Shown: positions 24,730-33,345, counted from the stretch's first letter. The stretch: 64,000 nucleotides of DNA from CAVQUE01 sp046290435 (GCA_046290435.1 JBKAGO010000032.1:186001-250000); one strand, 5' to 3'. The notes: generated by a model from the sequence alone, not told the origin. Numbers and translations: made by a program.

Positions 24730-25695
24730 GTGTACCAGAGCCCCGCTCCCCTGCTGTTGTCCCGCGTGGCCGAATCCGCCTACTGGGCCGGCCGCTACCT
24801 CGAGCGCGCCGAGGGAACCGCCCGGCTGGTCAAGTCCCATGCCGACCTGGTCATGGACCTCCCGCGATCGGCCGGCGTCGGTTGGGAGCCCCTCCTCGCG
24901 GTCTTGGGCATCGCCGACGACGCCGTGCCTCCGAGCCGACGCGCCTGCGAGGAAGACGTCATCGGCTACCTCATCGGCGACCTCGACAATGCCAGTTCGG
25001 TTCGATCGGCGATCGCAGCGGTGCACCACAACCTGCGCGTCACCCGGTCGGTCATGCCCATCGAGGCCGTCGAGGTGCTCAACGAACTGCACTGCCACGT
25101 CGAGGACACGTCCGACCACGCTGTCGACCGCCGGACCCGCAACGCCTGGCTGACCTCGGTCATCCGCAGCAGCCAGAGCCTCTCCGCGATCCTGGGCGAG
25201 ACGATGATCCACGACGACGCCTTCTGCTTCTTCACCGTCGGGCGTCAACTCGAACGCGCCGATCTGACGACGCGGGTTCTCGATGTCCAGCAGGGCGTCC
25301 TCACCCGCAGCGAGCGCGGCCCATTGGAGCCCTATCTGGACATCTGCTGGTTCGCGGTGTTGCGTTCGGTCAGCGCGCTCCAGGCCTTCCGCCGGACCGG
25401 CACCCAGGGATCTGCCGAGGCGACGGTGGCGTTCCTGTTGCACGACACGAAGTGCCCGCGCACCGTCGAGTCCTGCCTGATCGAGGCGGCCCGCTGGCTC
25501 CTGGAGATCCCCGGCCACGGCGACGCCATGTCGGCCTGCGCCCGGGCCCAGGACACCCTGGCCGATGCCGATGTCGCTGCGCTGGTCGACGGTGGTCTCC
25601 ACGACTTCGTCGACGTGCTCCAGCAGCGGATCGCAGACGTGCACGCCGGTATCGAGGCCAGCTGGTTCGCCCCCGCTCCTGCACAGCTGGTCTAG
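24730..25695 (+). CDS. Alpha-E domain protein (DUF403), stand-alone
   Basis: A 321-residue all-helical alpha-E domain protein, partner of the ATP-grasp protein just upstream and equivalent to the C-terminal half of the fusion on the other strand. The family opening is clear: LLSRVAESAYWAGRYLERAEGTARLVKSH, followed by the conserved GRQLERADLTTRVLDVQQG helix. The mycobacterial counterpart, from memory, is Rv2410c. GTG 24730 is preceded by GAGGAG 6-7 nt upstream. The biochemical role is unknown; co-occurrence suggests it assists the ligase or holds its product. The 18-nt gap to the Rpf-like gene could allow read-through, but that gene has its own -10 element. Confidence 0.92.
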   Translation: MYQSPAPLLLSRVAESAYWAGRYLERAEGTARLVKSHADLVMDLPRSAGVGWEPLLAVLGIADDAVPPSRRACEEDVIGYLIGDLDNASSVRSAIAAVHHNLRVTRSVMPIEAVEVLNELHCHVEDTSDHAVDRRTRNAWLTSVIRSSQSLSAILGETMIHDDAFCFFTVGRQLERADLTTRVLDVQQGVLTRSERGPLEPYLDICWFAVLRSVSALQAFRRTGTQGSAEATVAFLLHDTKCPRTVESCLIEAARWLLEIPGHGDAMSACARAQDTLADADVAALVDGGLHDFVDVLQQRIADVHAGIEASWFAPAPAQLV

Positions 25696-25701
25696 TGCCC
25701 C

Positions 25702-25707
25702 TACCCT
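25702..25707 (+). promoter_or_regulatory. Leaderless -10 element of the Rpf-like gene
   Basis: TACCCT lies 6 nt before GTG 25714. It fits TANNNT, and the gap lacks any Shine-Dalgarno sequence. Confidence 0.45.
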
Positions 25708-25713
25708 GGCCGG

Positions 25714-26175
25714 GTGTCCCAGGCGCATCCCCGCCGCGCTCCGCTTCCTGACGTCTGGTGGCGTCAGAGCCTCCGCACACGCCGCGCCATCGCCGCAGGG
25801 ATCGTGGCGGTGGCCATGTCGGGGTCGGTCCTCGCCCTGACTGCGCTGTCGGGCGACGGCCCCGGCCAGACCGTGGCCGAGCAGTACGTCGCCGACCTCC
25901 CGCTGATCACCGAGATCCGCTGGGAGATGCTGGCCGACTGCGAATCGGGTCGCCAGTGGGACCTGTCGACGGGCAACGGGTTCTTCGGCGGCCTGCAGTT
26001 CACCCAGGAGTCCTGGAACGGCGTCGGTGGTGTCGGTTCGCCGGGGGAGGCGACCCGCGAAGAACAGATCATGCGGGCGGGCTTCCTGTTCGACCTGCAA
26101 GGCTGGGACGCCTGGCCGTCGTGTTCCCGCCGGCTCGGGTTCACGGCGCCACCAGCCAGGTCAGCGGGGGGCTGA
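25714..26175 (+). CDS. Membrane-anchored Rpf-like (resuscitation-promoting factor) transglycosylase
   Basis: A 153-residue protein with an N-terminal cytoplasmic Arg-rich stretch, one membrane segment or signal anchor (about 26-45) and a C-terminal transglycosylase-like Rpf domain (about 65-142). The Rpf hallmarks are present: WEMLADCESGRQWD with catalytic Glu77 next to Cys76, GGLQFTQESWNGVGG, and Cys137 in WPSCSRRLG, which should form the family disulfide with Cys76. Rpf proteins cleave peptidoglycan glycan strands and help dormant actinobacteria resume growth. No LysM or other wall-binding module is present, so the membrane anchor would hold it. GTG 25714 follows a TACCCT element by 6 nt. 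The last 10 residues are low-complexity. Confidence 0.9.
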   Translation: MSQAHPRRAPLPDVWWRQSLRTRRAIAAGIVAVAMSGSVLALTALSGDGPGQTVAEQYVADLPLITEIRWEMLADCESGRQWDLSTGNGFFGGLQFTQESWNGVGGVGSPGEATREEQIMRAGFLFDLQGWDAWPSCSRRLGFTAPPARSAGG

Positions 26176-26186
26176 ACGTCGCCGCC

Positions 26187-26345
26187 GTGTTCCTCCTCGC
26201 CACCTTTCCGGCGACGTGGCTGTTGATGTTGTTCCTCGGCAACCTGGGCCTCGGTCTCGGATACTGGGGCACGCTTCCGCTCGGGATACTCGTCTCCGCG
26301 CTCCTCAGCGGCGTCAGCGCTCCCACCGTCGTCAAGGTCAGCTGA
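26187..26345 (+). CDS. Small two-segment membrane protein, function unknown
   Basis: A 52-residue hydrophobic protein beginning VFLLATFPATWLLMLFLGN and continuing through GYWGTLPLGILVSALLSG, consistent with two membrane-spanning helices and a short positively charged end (VVKVS). GTG 26187 is 11 nt after the Rpf-like stop, so co-transcription is likely. GC-rich purines (GGGGGG) lie upstream but no clean Shine-Dalgarno. The frame is open upstream into the Rpf gene, so the start is uncertain. I do not recognise a family. Confidence 0.45.
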   Translation: MFLLATFPATWLLMLFLGNLGLGLGYWGTLPLGILVSALLSGVSAPTVVKVS

Positions 26346-26452
26346 CCCGTCGGCGTCCGTCGGTCGCGGGTGGCGAACCGGTGCTGTTAGGGTCCGCCGC
26401 GGCGGGGACCCAACACACCAGGGCCCGATAGGGCCGAAGGACGGATCAGACG

Positions 26453-27061
26453 ATGGTTGGAATGCTCGATGACCTCATGGGCGCGCTCGGCGGGAGCGGC
26501 GGCGGTGTTGCGAAGACCCTGGGCGGCCTGATGGGCGGCGATGTTCCCGAAGACGACCGGACCGAGAAGGCCGCAGGACTCTCCATGGAAGCGATCCTCG
26601 GTGGCCTGGCCTCGAACGCCAAGGACCCCCGCCAGGCCGCAGCCCTGTTCGAGACCCTCGACCGCCATGACGGTTCGGTGGTCGACGATGCCCCCGCCCG
26701 TCTGGCGTCCGACGATGTCCGTGCCGACGGCGACAAGATCCTCGGCCATGTCTTCGGCGACAAGACCCCGGCGGTTGCCCAGGGCATCGCCGCCAAGTCC
26801 GGCCTCGACGTCGGTGCGGTCACCAAGATGCTCCCGGCCCTGGCGCCCATGGTGCTGGGCATGCTGGGCAAGAAGAAGGCATCGGGTGGCCTCGATCTGG
26901 GCGCCCTCACCGGCATGCTCCAGGGCGAGGCCGGAGGCCTGGACCTCGGCGAACTCATGGGCATGCTCGGTGGCGGCGCTGGTGGCGGCGGTGGCGGTTC
27001 CGCCCCCGCCGGCGGCCTCGGCGGTCTGTTGGCGAAGCTGAAGGGGCTGCTCGGCCGCTGA
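26453..27061 (+). CDS. DUF937 domain protein
   Basis: A 202-residue protein of the DUF937 (YidB-like) family. Its pattern is typical: MLDDLMGALGG at the start, then LGGLASNAKDPRQAAALFETLDRHDGS, a central helix-rich domain with GKILGHVFGDK-like text (DKILGHVFGDKTPAVAQGIA) and KMLPALAPMVLGMLGKKK. The tail is Gly/Leu-rich with a run of glycines (about 172-188). Function is unknown in any organism that I know of. The repeating hydrophobic-glycine sequence suggests a self-associating soluble protein. ATG 26453 is preceded by an AAGGA site about 11 nt upstream, and a TAGGGT -10-like element lies at 26388-26393. It converges on the LPXTG gene with only 8 nt between stops. Confidence 0.88.
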   Translation: MVGMLDDLMGALGGSGGGVAKTLGGLMGGDVPEDDRTEKAAGLSMEAILGGLASNAKDPRQAAALFETLDRHDGSVVDDAPARLASDDVRADGDKILGHVFGDKTPAVAQGIAAKSGLDVGAVTKMLPALAPMVLGMLGKKKASGGLDLGALTGMLQGEAGGLDLGELMGMLGGGAGGGGGGSAPAGGLGGLLAKLKGLLGR

Positions 27062-27069
27062 GCAGGGTG

Positions 27070-27981
27070 CTATCGCGGATCGTCGCTGCGCCGACCGGTC
27101 ATCGACCGGGCGTGACGGGCGGTGGCGGCGATCGCGTCGGGGCGCAAGACGAGGCCGCCGGTCACCAGCAGCGCTCCCAGTGCGATGGCGGCCATGGCCA
27201 GCACCGACATCGTGGTGGCGTCGGAACCGGTGGCCGGCAGCGATGCACCCTCGGGGGCAGCGCCGCCACCGGCACCGACGTCACCGTCGGGGGCTGCGCC
27301 GCCGCCGGCACCAACATCGCCGTCGGCGTCGCCTGCGTCGCCGTCACCGGTGTCGCCGTCGACGGTTGGCGTCGGCTCCGGTCGGGTCGTCGGCTCGGTC
27401 GTGGGCGACGGCTCGACGCTGGGCGCCGGGGCGACGGTCGGGGTGGGAGTCGGTGCAACGGTGGGCGTCGGTGTCGGCGCAACCGTCGGCGTGGGCGTCG
27501 GAGCCGGCGTGGCACCGATGGTGTAGTCGTGGGAGGTGTAGCCGGCGTTGATGCTCCCGGCGAAGATCGCCGCGTCGTTCTTCGCGTCGGGATCCGCCTC
27601 CGCTGCAGTCGACACGAACGTGAACGTGGAGGAATCGGCTGGCGCGAACGAACCGCCCAGCGTGCAGATGGCCGACCCCCCTCGAGCACCGACCGCAGGC
27701 ATTGTCGAACAGGACCAGTTCGCTGGGAGGGTGACGCTGACGAAAGCAGTGTCTTCGTACGGGTAGTACCTCAGCTCGACATCGGTCGCCGCCACCGATC
27801 CGGTGTTTGCGATCGTGACCGTGAAGGTCAGGACGTCACCGACGGCTGCCGTCGTCGGCCCGGTCTGGGTCACTGTGAGTGATGTGCCCTGCGCTGTGGC
27901 GGGCGGCGACGCGGCGACCATCGATCCCAGCAGGATTGCGAGTCCGAGCAGAGCAAAGCGAGTCTTCGAGTGTTGTCCCAT
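27070..27981 (-). CDS. LPXTG-anchored surface protein with DUF11-like domain and Pro/Thr repeats
   Basis: A 303-residue predicted wall-anchored protein. Signal peptide at 1-30 (cleavage near ATA-QG); DUF11-like beta-sandwich at about 33-145 (GDVLTFTVTIANTGSVAATDVEL) with Cys91 and Cys106 possibly bridged; Pro/Thr repeats at about 160-205; a Gly/Asp/Ala-rich repeat at about 205-245; and a C-terminal sorting signal LPATG at 248-252, followed by a membrane helix (about 257-279) and an Arg/His-rich tail. This is the full layout of a sortase substrate. No sortase gene is in the window. ATG 27981 is preceded by TAGCTT 9 nt upstream, so the leader is very short. The Pro/Thr stalk would lift the domain through the wall. 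Confidence 0.9.
   Translation of the reverse strand: MGQHSKTRFALLGLAILLGSMVAASPPATAQGTSLTVTQTGPTTAAVGDVLTFTVTIANTGSVAATDVELRYYPYEDTAFVSVTLPANWSCSTMPAVGARGGSAICTLGGSFAPADSSTFTFVSTAAEADPDAKNDAAIFAGSINAGYTSHDYTIGATPAPTPTPTVAPTPTPTVAPTPTPTVAPAPSVEPSPTTEPTTRPEPTPTVDGDTGDGDAGDADGDVGAGGGAAPDGDVGAGGGAAPEGASLPATGSDATTMSVLAMAAIALGALLVTGGLVLRPDAIAATARHARSMTGRRSDDPR
27250..27321 (-). repeat. Two-copy 36-nt coding repeat (GDVGAGGGAAP-D/E-G)
   Basis: Residues 221-244 of the LPXTG protein are two near-identical 12-residue units. The DNA repeat is nearly exact, which points to slippage or unequal exchange. Confidence 0.75.
27421..27504 (-). repeat. Pro/Thr/Val/Ala 24-nt coding repeats in the surface-protein stalk
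   Basis: Residues 160-187 consist of three APTPTPTV-type units followed by a degenerate one. The DNA shows alternate codon choices between units, so this is an older repeat than the 27250-27321 pair. Confidence 0.75.
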
Positions 27982-28078
27982 GGGCCGCAGAAGCTAGCGC
28001 GCGACGCTCCGCCACCCGTGCCACTGTCAGCCTCCATGCCACTTTCTGTGGTGGCGAATCGCCTTCGGCGTAGCAACG

Positions 28079-29086
28079 TCAACTCGGCATGTGCCCCTCA
28101 CCCCGTCTGTCGAGCAGCGCCTTCGAGGCGTTCACACCCCCGGCGGAGACAGCGGCATCGGAGAGCGGGAAGAGCAACTGCCTGCCATAGGCACGGGCCA
28201 GGTCGTCGGGTCGGTACGAGACCGGTTCCAGGATGCCGCCGTCGGCGATACCCGTCGGGGGACGCACGGTGGTATCGCCGTTGTGGGTACCGAACATGCG
28301 GTCCCAGCAGGTGAACACGTTGGCGTAGTTGGAGTTCCAGTGTTCGGGATTTAGCGAGTGATGGATGCGGTGTGACTGCGGCGTCACGAACACGTAGCGC
28401 AGCGGACCGAGGGTGAATGCGATGTTGGCGTGTTGGAAACGGATGTGCCAGGTGATCGCCAACGCGTACAACAACATCGTCTCGGCCTGCTCGGTGATGC
28501 TCGGCACGAAGAAGTAGAGGGGCACGAACCGAACCACGACCTGGAACGCGATGTCCACCGGGTGCGCCCGGTTGGCCGTGAACAGGTTCAGCTCACGTTG
28601 GGCGTGATGAATCATGTGGAAGCGCCAGAGCCATCCGACCTTGTGCATCGCGACGTGGGCGCACCAGGCGATGAAGTCGGCGAGGAGCAGTCCGAGTGCC
28701 ACCACGACGAGCGCTGGCAGCGCCCGGGTGGAGTCGAGCACGAGCCAGGATGCGTGCTGGTCGAGCAGGTCGCGCAGCGGCGCGGTGAACACCACGGCGA
28801 GAGCGACCATCACCGGCCCCTGGACGAACATGTAGAACATGTCGAGGACATAGTTCGGGCTCATGATCTTCTGGTCGCGGCGAGCGGGGAAGAAGTGCTC
28901 GGCCAGGAGGATCGCGCCGATCAACAGCCACGACTTCACCGAGGTGAGTGCAGCGAGCACGTCGAGGAAGCCATCGTGCAGTTCGGCACCGAGCCGACCC
29001 GGCACTCCGGCGACTGCCGCTGCGAGCACCGCTCCGACGAAGAACGCAACGATCCACGGCCCGATGGTGTCCACCCGATGCGACAC
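28079..29086 (-). CDS. Sterol desaturase / fatty acid hydroxylase family membrane enzyme
   Basis: Integral-membrane di-iron hydroxylase family. The product of about 335 residues has four or more hydrophobic segments and the family's histidine boxes: HVAMHKVGWLWRFHMIHH (HxxxH and HxxHH) and HRIHHSLNPEHW near the C-terminus. Family members hydroxylate or desaturate sterols, fatty acids or carotenoids using two iron atoms. The substrate is not evident here. The open frame starts at GTG 29107, but GTG 29086 has an AAGGA site 5 nt upstream and was preferred. It is divergent from the alpha-mannosidase gene across about 210 nt. No sterol pathway gene is in the window. Confidence 0.88.
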   Translation of the reverse strand: MSHRVDTIGPWIVAFFVGAVLAAAVAGVPGRLGAELHDGFLDVLAALTSVKSWLLIGAILLAEHFFPARRDQKIMSPNYVLDMFYMFVQGPVMVALAVVFTAPLRDLLDQHASWLVLDSTRALPALVVVALGLLLADFIAWCAHVAMHKVGWLWRFHMIHHAQRELNLFTANRAHPVDIAFQVVVRFVPLYFFVPSITEQAETMLLYALAITWHIRFQHANIAFTLGPLRYVFVTPQSHRIHHSLNPEHWNSNYANVFTCWDRMFGTHNGDTTVRPPTGIADGGILEPVSYRPDDLARAYGRQLLFPLSDAAVSAGGVNASKALLDRRGEGHMPS

Positions 29087-29287
29087 CGATTTCCTTCTGA
29101 CAAGCACGCCCGCCCACTTTCGTTCCCGCTGTTCAGCCCACCGGCAGATCGTGCGTCGGGCGAGCGGCGGACACCATGGCCGATTGTCACATGGGCGCCC
29201 GGTGTGCCGGATGTCTCAGCGCCGACCGGGCACGACTGCGACGGGAGCGACTGCTCCTGAAGGGCTTGGACGCCTGGACGGGCCCGG

Positions 29288-29293
29288 TAGCGT
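29288..29293 (+). promoter_or_regulatory. Leaderless -10 element of the alpha-mannosidase gene
   Basis: TAGCGT lies 7 nt before ATG 29301, fitting TANNNT and selecting this start over open frame further upstream. Confidence 0.5.
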
Positions 29294-29300
29294 CCTCGCG

Positions 29301-32291
29301 ATGCACGACGAGCGCGAGCACCTCGAGGCCCGTATCGCCAGGGCACGGGCCGACCTCATCCCCGCACTCGTCGAACGCGATGCCATCGCCTTCGTGGTAC
29401 GTGCCGGCGACCAACCCGATCCCGGCACCCATGAACCCTTCGCCATCGGGACTCCCTGGGGCCCGCCCTGGGGTACCACGTGGTTCACCTTCGACGCCAC
29501 GATGCCCGCGCACTGGGCCGAGGAGTGTGTGGAGGCCTCGATCGATCTGGGGGCGCCCCCGGGGACGGTCGGCTTCAGCGCCGAGGGCCTCGTCGTCGAC
29601 CACGACGGCCGGCCGCGACACGGCCTGCACCCCCGCCGTCACCACGTGACGGTCCCCGCACGACCGGGCCCGGTTCGCGTTCGGGTCGAGGCGGCCTCGA
29701 ACCCGACGTTCCACCAGTTCGTGCCCTCACCTCTCGGCGACCCCGCCACGGCCGGGACCGAGCCCCTCTACCGGCTCCGCCGCGCCGATCTCGTGCTCGT
29801 CGACACCGAGGCCCGAGCGCTCGCTCGCGACGTCGAGGTCCTCGACGAGATGATGCGCACGCTCGCCCTCGACGACCCTCGTCGGGCACGGCTGCGCTCC
29901 GCTCTGGTGCAGTGCCTCGATGCACTGCCCGATGTCGCAGCGGCTCGGGCCGTGTTGGCCCCGGCGCTCGCGCTGCCCGCACGGGCCAGCGCGCATCGCA
30001 TCGTCGCCGTCGGCCACGCCCACATCGACACCGCATGGTTGTGGCCGATCCGTGAGACGGTCCGCAAATGCATCCGCACGTTTGCGTCGGCGGTCGACCT
30101 CATGGACGAGGCGCCGGATTTCCGCTTCGCGTGCTCGCAGGCCCAGCAGCTCCAGTGGGTCGCCGATGCCGAACCCGAGCTCTTCGAGCGCATCGCTACC
30201 GCCGTCGCGGCCGGGCAGTGGATACCGGTGGGCGGCATGTGGGTCGAAGCCGACATGAACCTGCCGTCGGGCGAGAGCCTCGCCCGTCAGATCGTCGAGG
30301 GGCAGCGCTGGTTCGAGAAGGTGTTCGGTCGTCGCTGCACCGAGGTGTGGATCCCCGACGTGTTCGGCTATCCGGCGGGGCTCCCCCAGCTCTTCGCCGC
30401 AGGCGGCATGACCCGATTCGTGACGCAGAAGCTGTCGTGGAACAAACAGAACCGCTTCCCCCACCACACCTTCTGGTGGGAGGGCCTCGACGGCACCCGG
30501 GTGCTGACCCACTTCCCGTCGGTCGACACCTACAACTCGTCGCTGCACCCGGCCGAACTCGCCCATGCCTCGTCGAGCTTCGCCGAGCAGGCCTGGAGCG
30601 ACTGGTCGCTGGCGCCGTTCGGCTACGGCGACGGCGGGGGCGGTCCCACCATCGACATGATCGAACGGGCCCGCCGCATGGCCGACCTCGACGGCGCCCC
30701 GCGTGTCGAGATCGACAGCCCCGCACGCTTCTTCGCAGAGGTCGAGGCCGAGGCCGCGGCAGGAGCCCCGGTGCCGGTCTGGCGCGGCGAGCTCTACTTC
30801 GAGACCCACCGCGGAACCCTCACCAGCCAGTTGCGGACCAAGGTGGGCAACCGGCGTTGCGAGCGGCTGTTGCGCGAGGCGGAGCTGTGGGCGGCGACGG
30901 CGTCGGTCGATCTGCGACTGGGGCCGCTGTGGCGGGAGGTCCTGACCCAGCAGTTCCACGACATCCTCCCGGGTTCGTCGATCGCATGGGTGCACGCCGA
31001 CACCGAGGCCGTGCACCGCCGGGTCGCCGCGGAGCTCGAGCGACGAATCGTCGGTGTCGTGGGCCCGCTGGCGCCCGCAGGCGCGGCGCTGGCAAACGTC
31101 GACGGCCACGGACGCGACGAGGTGGTGGTCACCGACGGCGCGCCGGTGGCGGGCTCGGGGCCGGTGCAGCTACTCGGTGACGGCCGGCTGGCCTACCGCG
31201 CGGTCGTCCCGGCGCTGGGGGTCGCTGCCGCCGTCGCGCAGGACACCGACGACGAGGTGGCAGCCGAGGAGGGTTCGCTCCGCAACGGCCGCCTGTCCGT
31301 CGCCCTGGACGGCGACGGGTGGCTGTCGTCGGTCATCGACCTCGTGACCGGACGCGAGGTCCTGGCAGCCGGGCGCGCCGGTGCGGTCGTCGAGATCGCC
31401 GCGGACCACCCGGTGGAGTACGACGCCTGGGATCTCGAGCGCTGGACCCGCGACGGCGGCCAGGCGATCGACGGCGCAGCGCACGTCGAGGTCCTCGAGC
31501 AAGGCCCTCTCGTGGGACGCGTGCGGGCCACCCGGTCGTTCGGCTCCTCGTCCATCGCGGTCACCTACGAGCTGCGTGCCGGGAGCCGTCGTCTCGACAT
31601 CGGTGTCGATCTCGACTGGCACGAGTCCGAGGCGGCGCTCTCGATGGCGTTCCCGCTCGACCTGCGCACCGACACCGCACGCTGCGACGTGCAGTTCGGG
31701 GCGGTGGAGCGCCCGGTCCACCGGTCGACGTCGTGGGACGACGCCAAGTTCGAGGTGTGTGCCCATCGATTCGTCGACCTCGCCGAGCACGGGTTCGGCG
31801 TGGCCGTGCTCAACGACGGCCGCTACGGCCACGGCCTCGACGGCTCCACCGTGCGGGTCACCCTGGCTCGCGCGGCGCGCTATCCCGATCCCGCCGCCGA
31901 CCAGGGGCGCCATCGGGTCACCCTCGCACTCCTGGCCCACGACGGCGACCGGGCCGAGGTCTTGCGCCAGGCGTGTGCGCTGAACCTGCCCCTGCGGTCC
32001 TTCGTCGGCACCGGCGGCGCGGTCGCCGGTCCGGTGGTTGCCATCGACGGCATGGGCGTCGAGCTCGATGCCGTGAAGCGGGCAGACGACGGGACCGGTG
32101 ATCTCATCGTCCGCCTCCACGAGGCCCTCGGTGGCCGGTCCGAGATCGCGCTCCGCTCCCCCGAAGGCATCACCACCGCATGGCGGTGCCCGCTGACGGA
32201 AGAGCCGGCGCAGTCCGTCGAGGTGACGGCCTCGGCGGCCCGGCTGACGCTGCGCCCCTACGAACTCGTCACGCTCAGGCTGCATCGCTGA
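29301..32291 (+). CDS. Alpha-mannosidase, glycoside hydrolase family 38
   Basis: A 996-residue GH38 retaining alpha-mannosidase. The N-terminal beta domain (about 1-225) precedes the catalytic domain, where the zinc-binding block GHAHIDTAWLWP gives His239, His241 and Asp243, and the nucleophile is Asp353 in VWIPDVFGYP. The segment QFHDILPGSSI after about residue 550 is the conserved end of the mid domain, and the large C-terminal beta-sandwich follows. There is no signal peptide, so it acts in the cytoplasm on imported manno-oligosaccharides or in glycan recycling. ATG 29301 is set by the TAGCGT element. No sugar ABC transporter is adjacent; the EamA transporter downstream has its own -10 element and is probably unrelated. 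Confidence 0.95.
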   Translation: MHDEREHLEARIARARADLIPALVERDAIAFVVRAGDQPDPGTHEPFAIGTPWGPPWGTTWFTFDATMPAHWAEECVEASIDLGAPPGTVGFSAEGLVVDHDGRPRHGLHPRRHHVTVPARPGPVRVRVEAASNPTFHQFVPSPLGDPATAGTEPLYRLRRADLVLVDTEARALARDVEVLDEMMRTLALDDPRRARLRSALVQCLDALPDVAAARAVLAPALALPARASAHRIVAVGHAHIDTAWLWPIRETVRKCIRTFASAVDLMDEAPDFRFACSQAQQLQWVADAEPELFERIATAVAAGQWIPVGGMWVEADMNLPSGESLARQIVEGQRWFEKVFGRRCTEVWIPDVFGYPAGLPQLFAAGGMTRFVTQKLSWNKQNRFPHHTFWWEGLDGTRVLTHFPSVDTYNSSLHPAELAHASSSFAEQAWSDWSLAPFGYGDGGGGPTIDMIERARRMADLDGAPRVEIDSPARFFAEVEAEAAAGAPVPVWRGELYFETHRGTLTSQLRTKVGNRRCERLLREAELWAATASVDLRLGPLWREVLTQQFHDILPGSSIAWVHADTEAVHRRVAAELERRIVGVVGPLAPAGAALANVDGHGRDEVVVTDGAPVAGSGPVQLLGDGRLAYRAVVPALGVAAAVAQDTDDEVAAEEGSLRNGRLSVALDGDGWLSSVIDLVTGREVLAAGRAGAVVEIAADHPVEYDAWDLERWTRDGGQAIDGAAHVEVLEQGPLVGRVRATRSFGSSSIAVTYELRAGSRRLDIGVDLDWHESEAALSMAFPLDLRTDTARCDVQFGAVERPVHRSTSWDDAKFEVCAHRFVDLAEHGFGVAVLNDGRYGHGLDGSTVRVTLARAARYPDPAADQGRHRVTLALLAHDGDRAEVLRQACALNLPLRSFVGTGGAVAGPVVAIDGMGVELDAVKRADDGTGDLIVRLHEALGGRSEIALRSPEGITTAWRCPLTEEPAQSVEVTASAARLTLRPYELVTLRLHR

Positions 32292-32335
32292 CAGAAGCTC
32301 CCGGCTCCGTGGCGTCTGTACCGGAGATGCACCGA

Positions 32336-32341
32336 TAGCGT
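32336..32341 (+). promoter_or_regulatory. Leaderless -10 element of the EamA transporter gene
   Basis: TAGCGT lies 6 nt before GTG 32348, with no ribosome site, indicating a leaderless transcript. Confidence 0.5.
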
Positions 32342-32347
32342 CCGGTC

Positions 32348-33253
32348 GTGACCACCACCACCGGCCCCCCTTCGAGCAGCGAGGCCCGCGACATCTCACG
32401 CGGCCTCGTCGGGGCGCTCATCGCCGTGTCTGCGTGGTCGACCGGCACGATCCTCGCGAAGTACATCGACATGGGCGGCCTGGCGATCGGCTTCTGGCGC
32501 TTCGCGCTCTTCGCGTTGGCCATCGCCATCTGGCTCCGGGTGGGCGGCACCCGACTGCGTTGGCGGATCATGCGGGACTCGATGTGGGGCGGCCTGGCGC
32601 TCGGCGCGGATGTCGCGTTGTTCTTCTCGGCCGTGAAGCTCACGAGCGTCGTCAACGCCACCATCATCGGCGCGCTCCAGCCGATCGTGGTCGGGGTGGT
32701 CGCTGCGCGATTCTTCGGCGAGCAGATCAGGGCACGCGACGCCCTCTGGTCGCTCCTGGCGCTGAGCGGCGTCGCCGTGGTCGTGCTCGCCTCGAGCGGC
32801 GACGAGGTCTCCGACCTGCGCGGCGACGCGCTCGCGCTGGCAGCCATGCTGTCGTGGAGCGCCTATTTCATCGCCTCGAAGGACTCGAAGAAGCGGCTCA
32901 CCTCGACCGAGTTCACCGCCGGCACCGCACTGTGGACGGCACTGATCTGCGCGCCGGCCGGTCTGATCGCCGGCCAGGACATGTCCTGGCCGTCGGCGAC
33001 CAACTGGGCCTGGCTGGTCGCCATGGCCGTGGGCGCCGGCGTCGTCGGCCACGCACTGATGAACTGGTCGCTCGTCCGTATCCCGCTGTGGGTCGGATCG
33101 ACCTTCACCCTCGCCATCCCGGTGTTCTCCGCGATCCTGGCCTGGGCGATCCTCGGCGAGGCCATCTCGATCGTCCAGGCCCTGGCGATGGCCGTGGTGA
33201 TCGGTGCGCTGGCCGCCATCGTGGCAGGCCAACGCCAGCCGACCGGGCACTGA
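32348..33253 (+). CDS. EamA/DMT family transporter
   Basis: A 301-residue inner-membrane carrier of the drug/metabolite superfamily with about ten transmembrane helices in two EamA repeats (about 20-148 and 160-290). Typical phrases: SAWSTGTILAKYIDMGGLAIGFWRF in helix 1-2, TIIGALQPIVVGVVAARFFGEQI at the end of repeat 1, and the matching IPVFSAILAWAILGEAIS at the end of repeat 2. Members export amino acids, nucleosides or other metabolites; the substrate cannot be inferred from sequence. GTG 32348 follows a TAGCGT element by 6 nt. The following sulfatase gene is 92 nt downstream with its own -10-like TAGCGT (33307-33312). Confidence 0.92.
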   Translation: MTTTTGPPSSSEARDISRGLVGALIAVSAWSTGTILAKYIDMGGLAIGFWRFALFALAIAIWLRVGGTRLRWRIMRDSMWGGLALGADVALFFSAVKLTSVVNATIIGALQPIVVGVVAARFFGEQIRARDALWSLLALSGVAVVVLASSGDEVSDLRGDALALAAMLSWSAYFIASKDSKKRLTSTEFTAGTALWTALICAPAGLIAGQDMSWPSATNWAWLVAMAVGAGVVGHALMNWSLVRIPLWVGSTFTLAIPVFSAILAWAILGEAISIVQALAMAVVIGALAAIVAGQRQPTGH

Positions 33254-33345
33254 TCGCCCCGCCACCCACCCGCCGAGGATCGGTTGCGGGGATCGGGCGG
33301 CGCCCTTAGCGTGGCCCGACCCGCCAGGCACAGACCGGACCGACC

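Noticed and set aside
27421..27504. Short regular repeats that might look like a CRISPR array
   Set aside because: They are in-frame coding repeats (APTPTPTV) in a Pro/Thr stalk, with no spacers.
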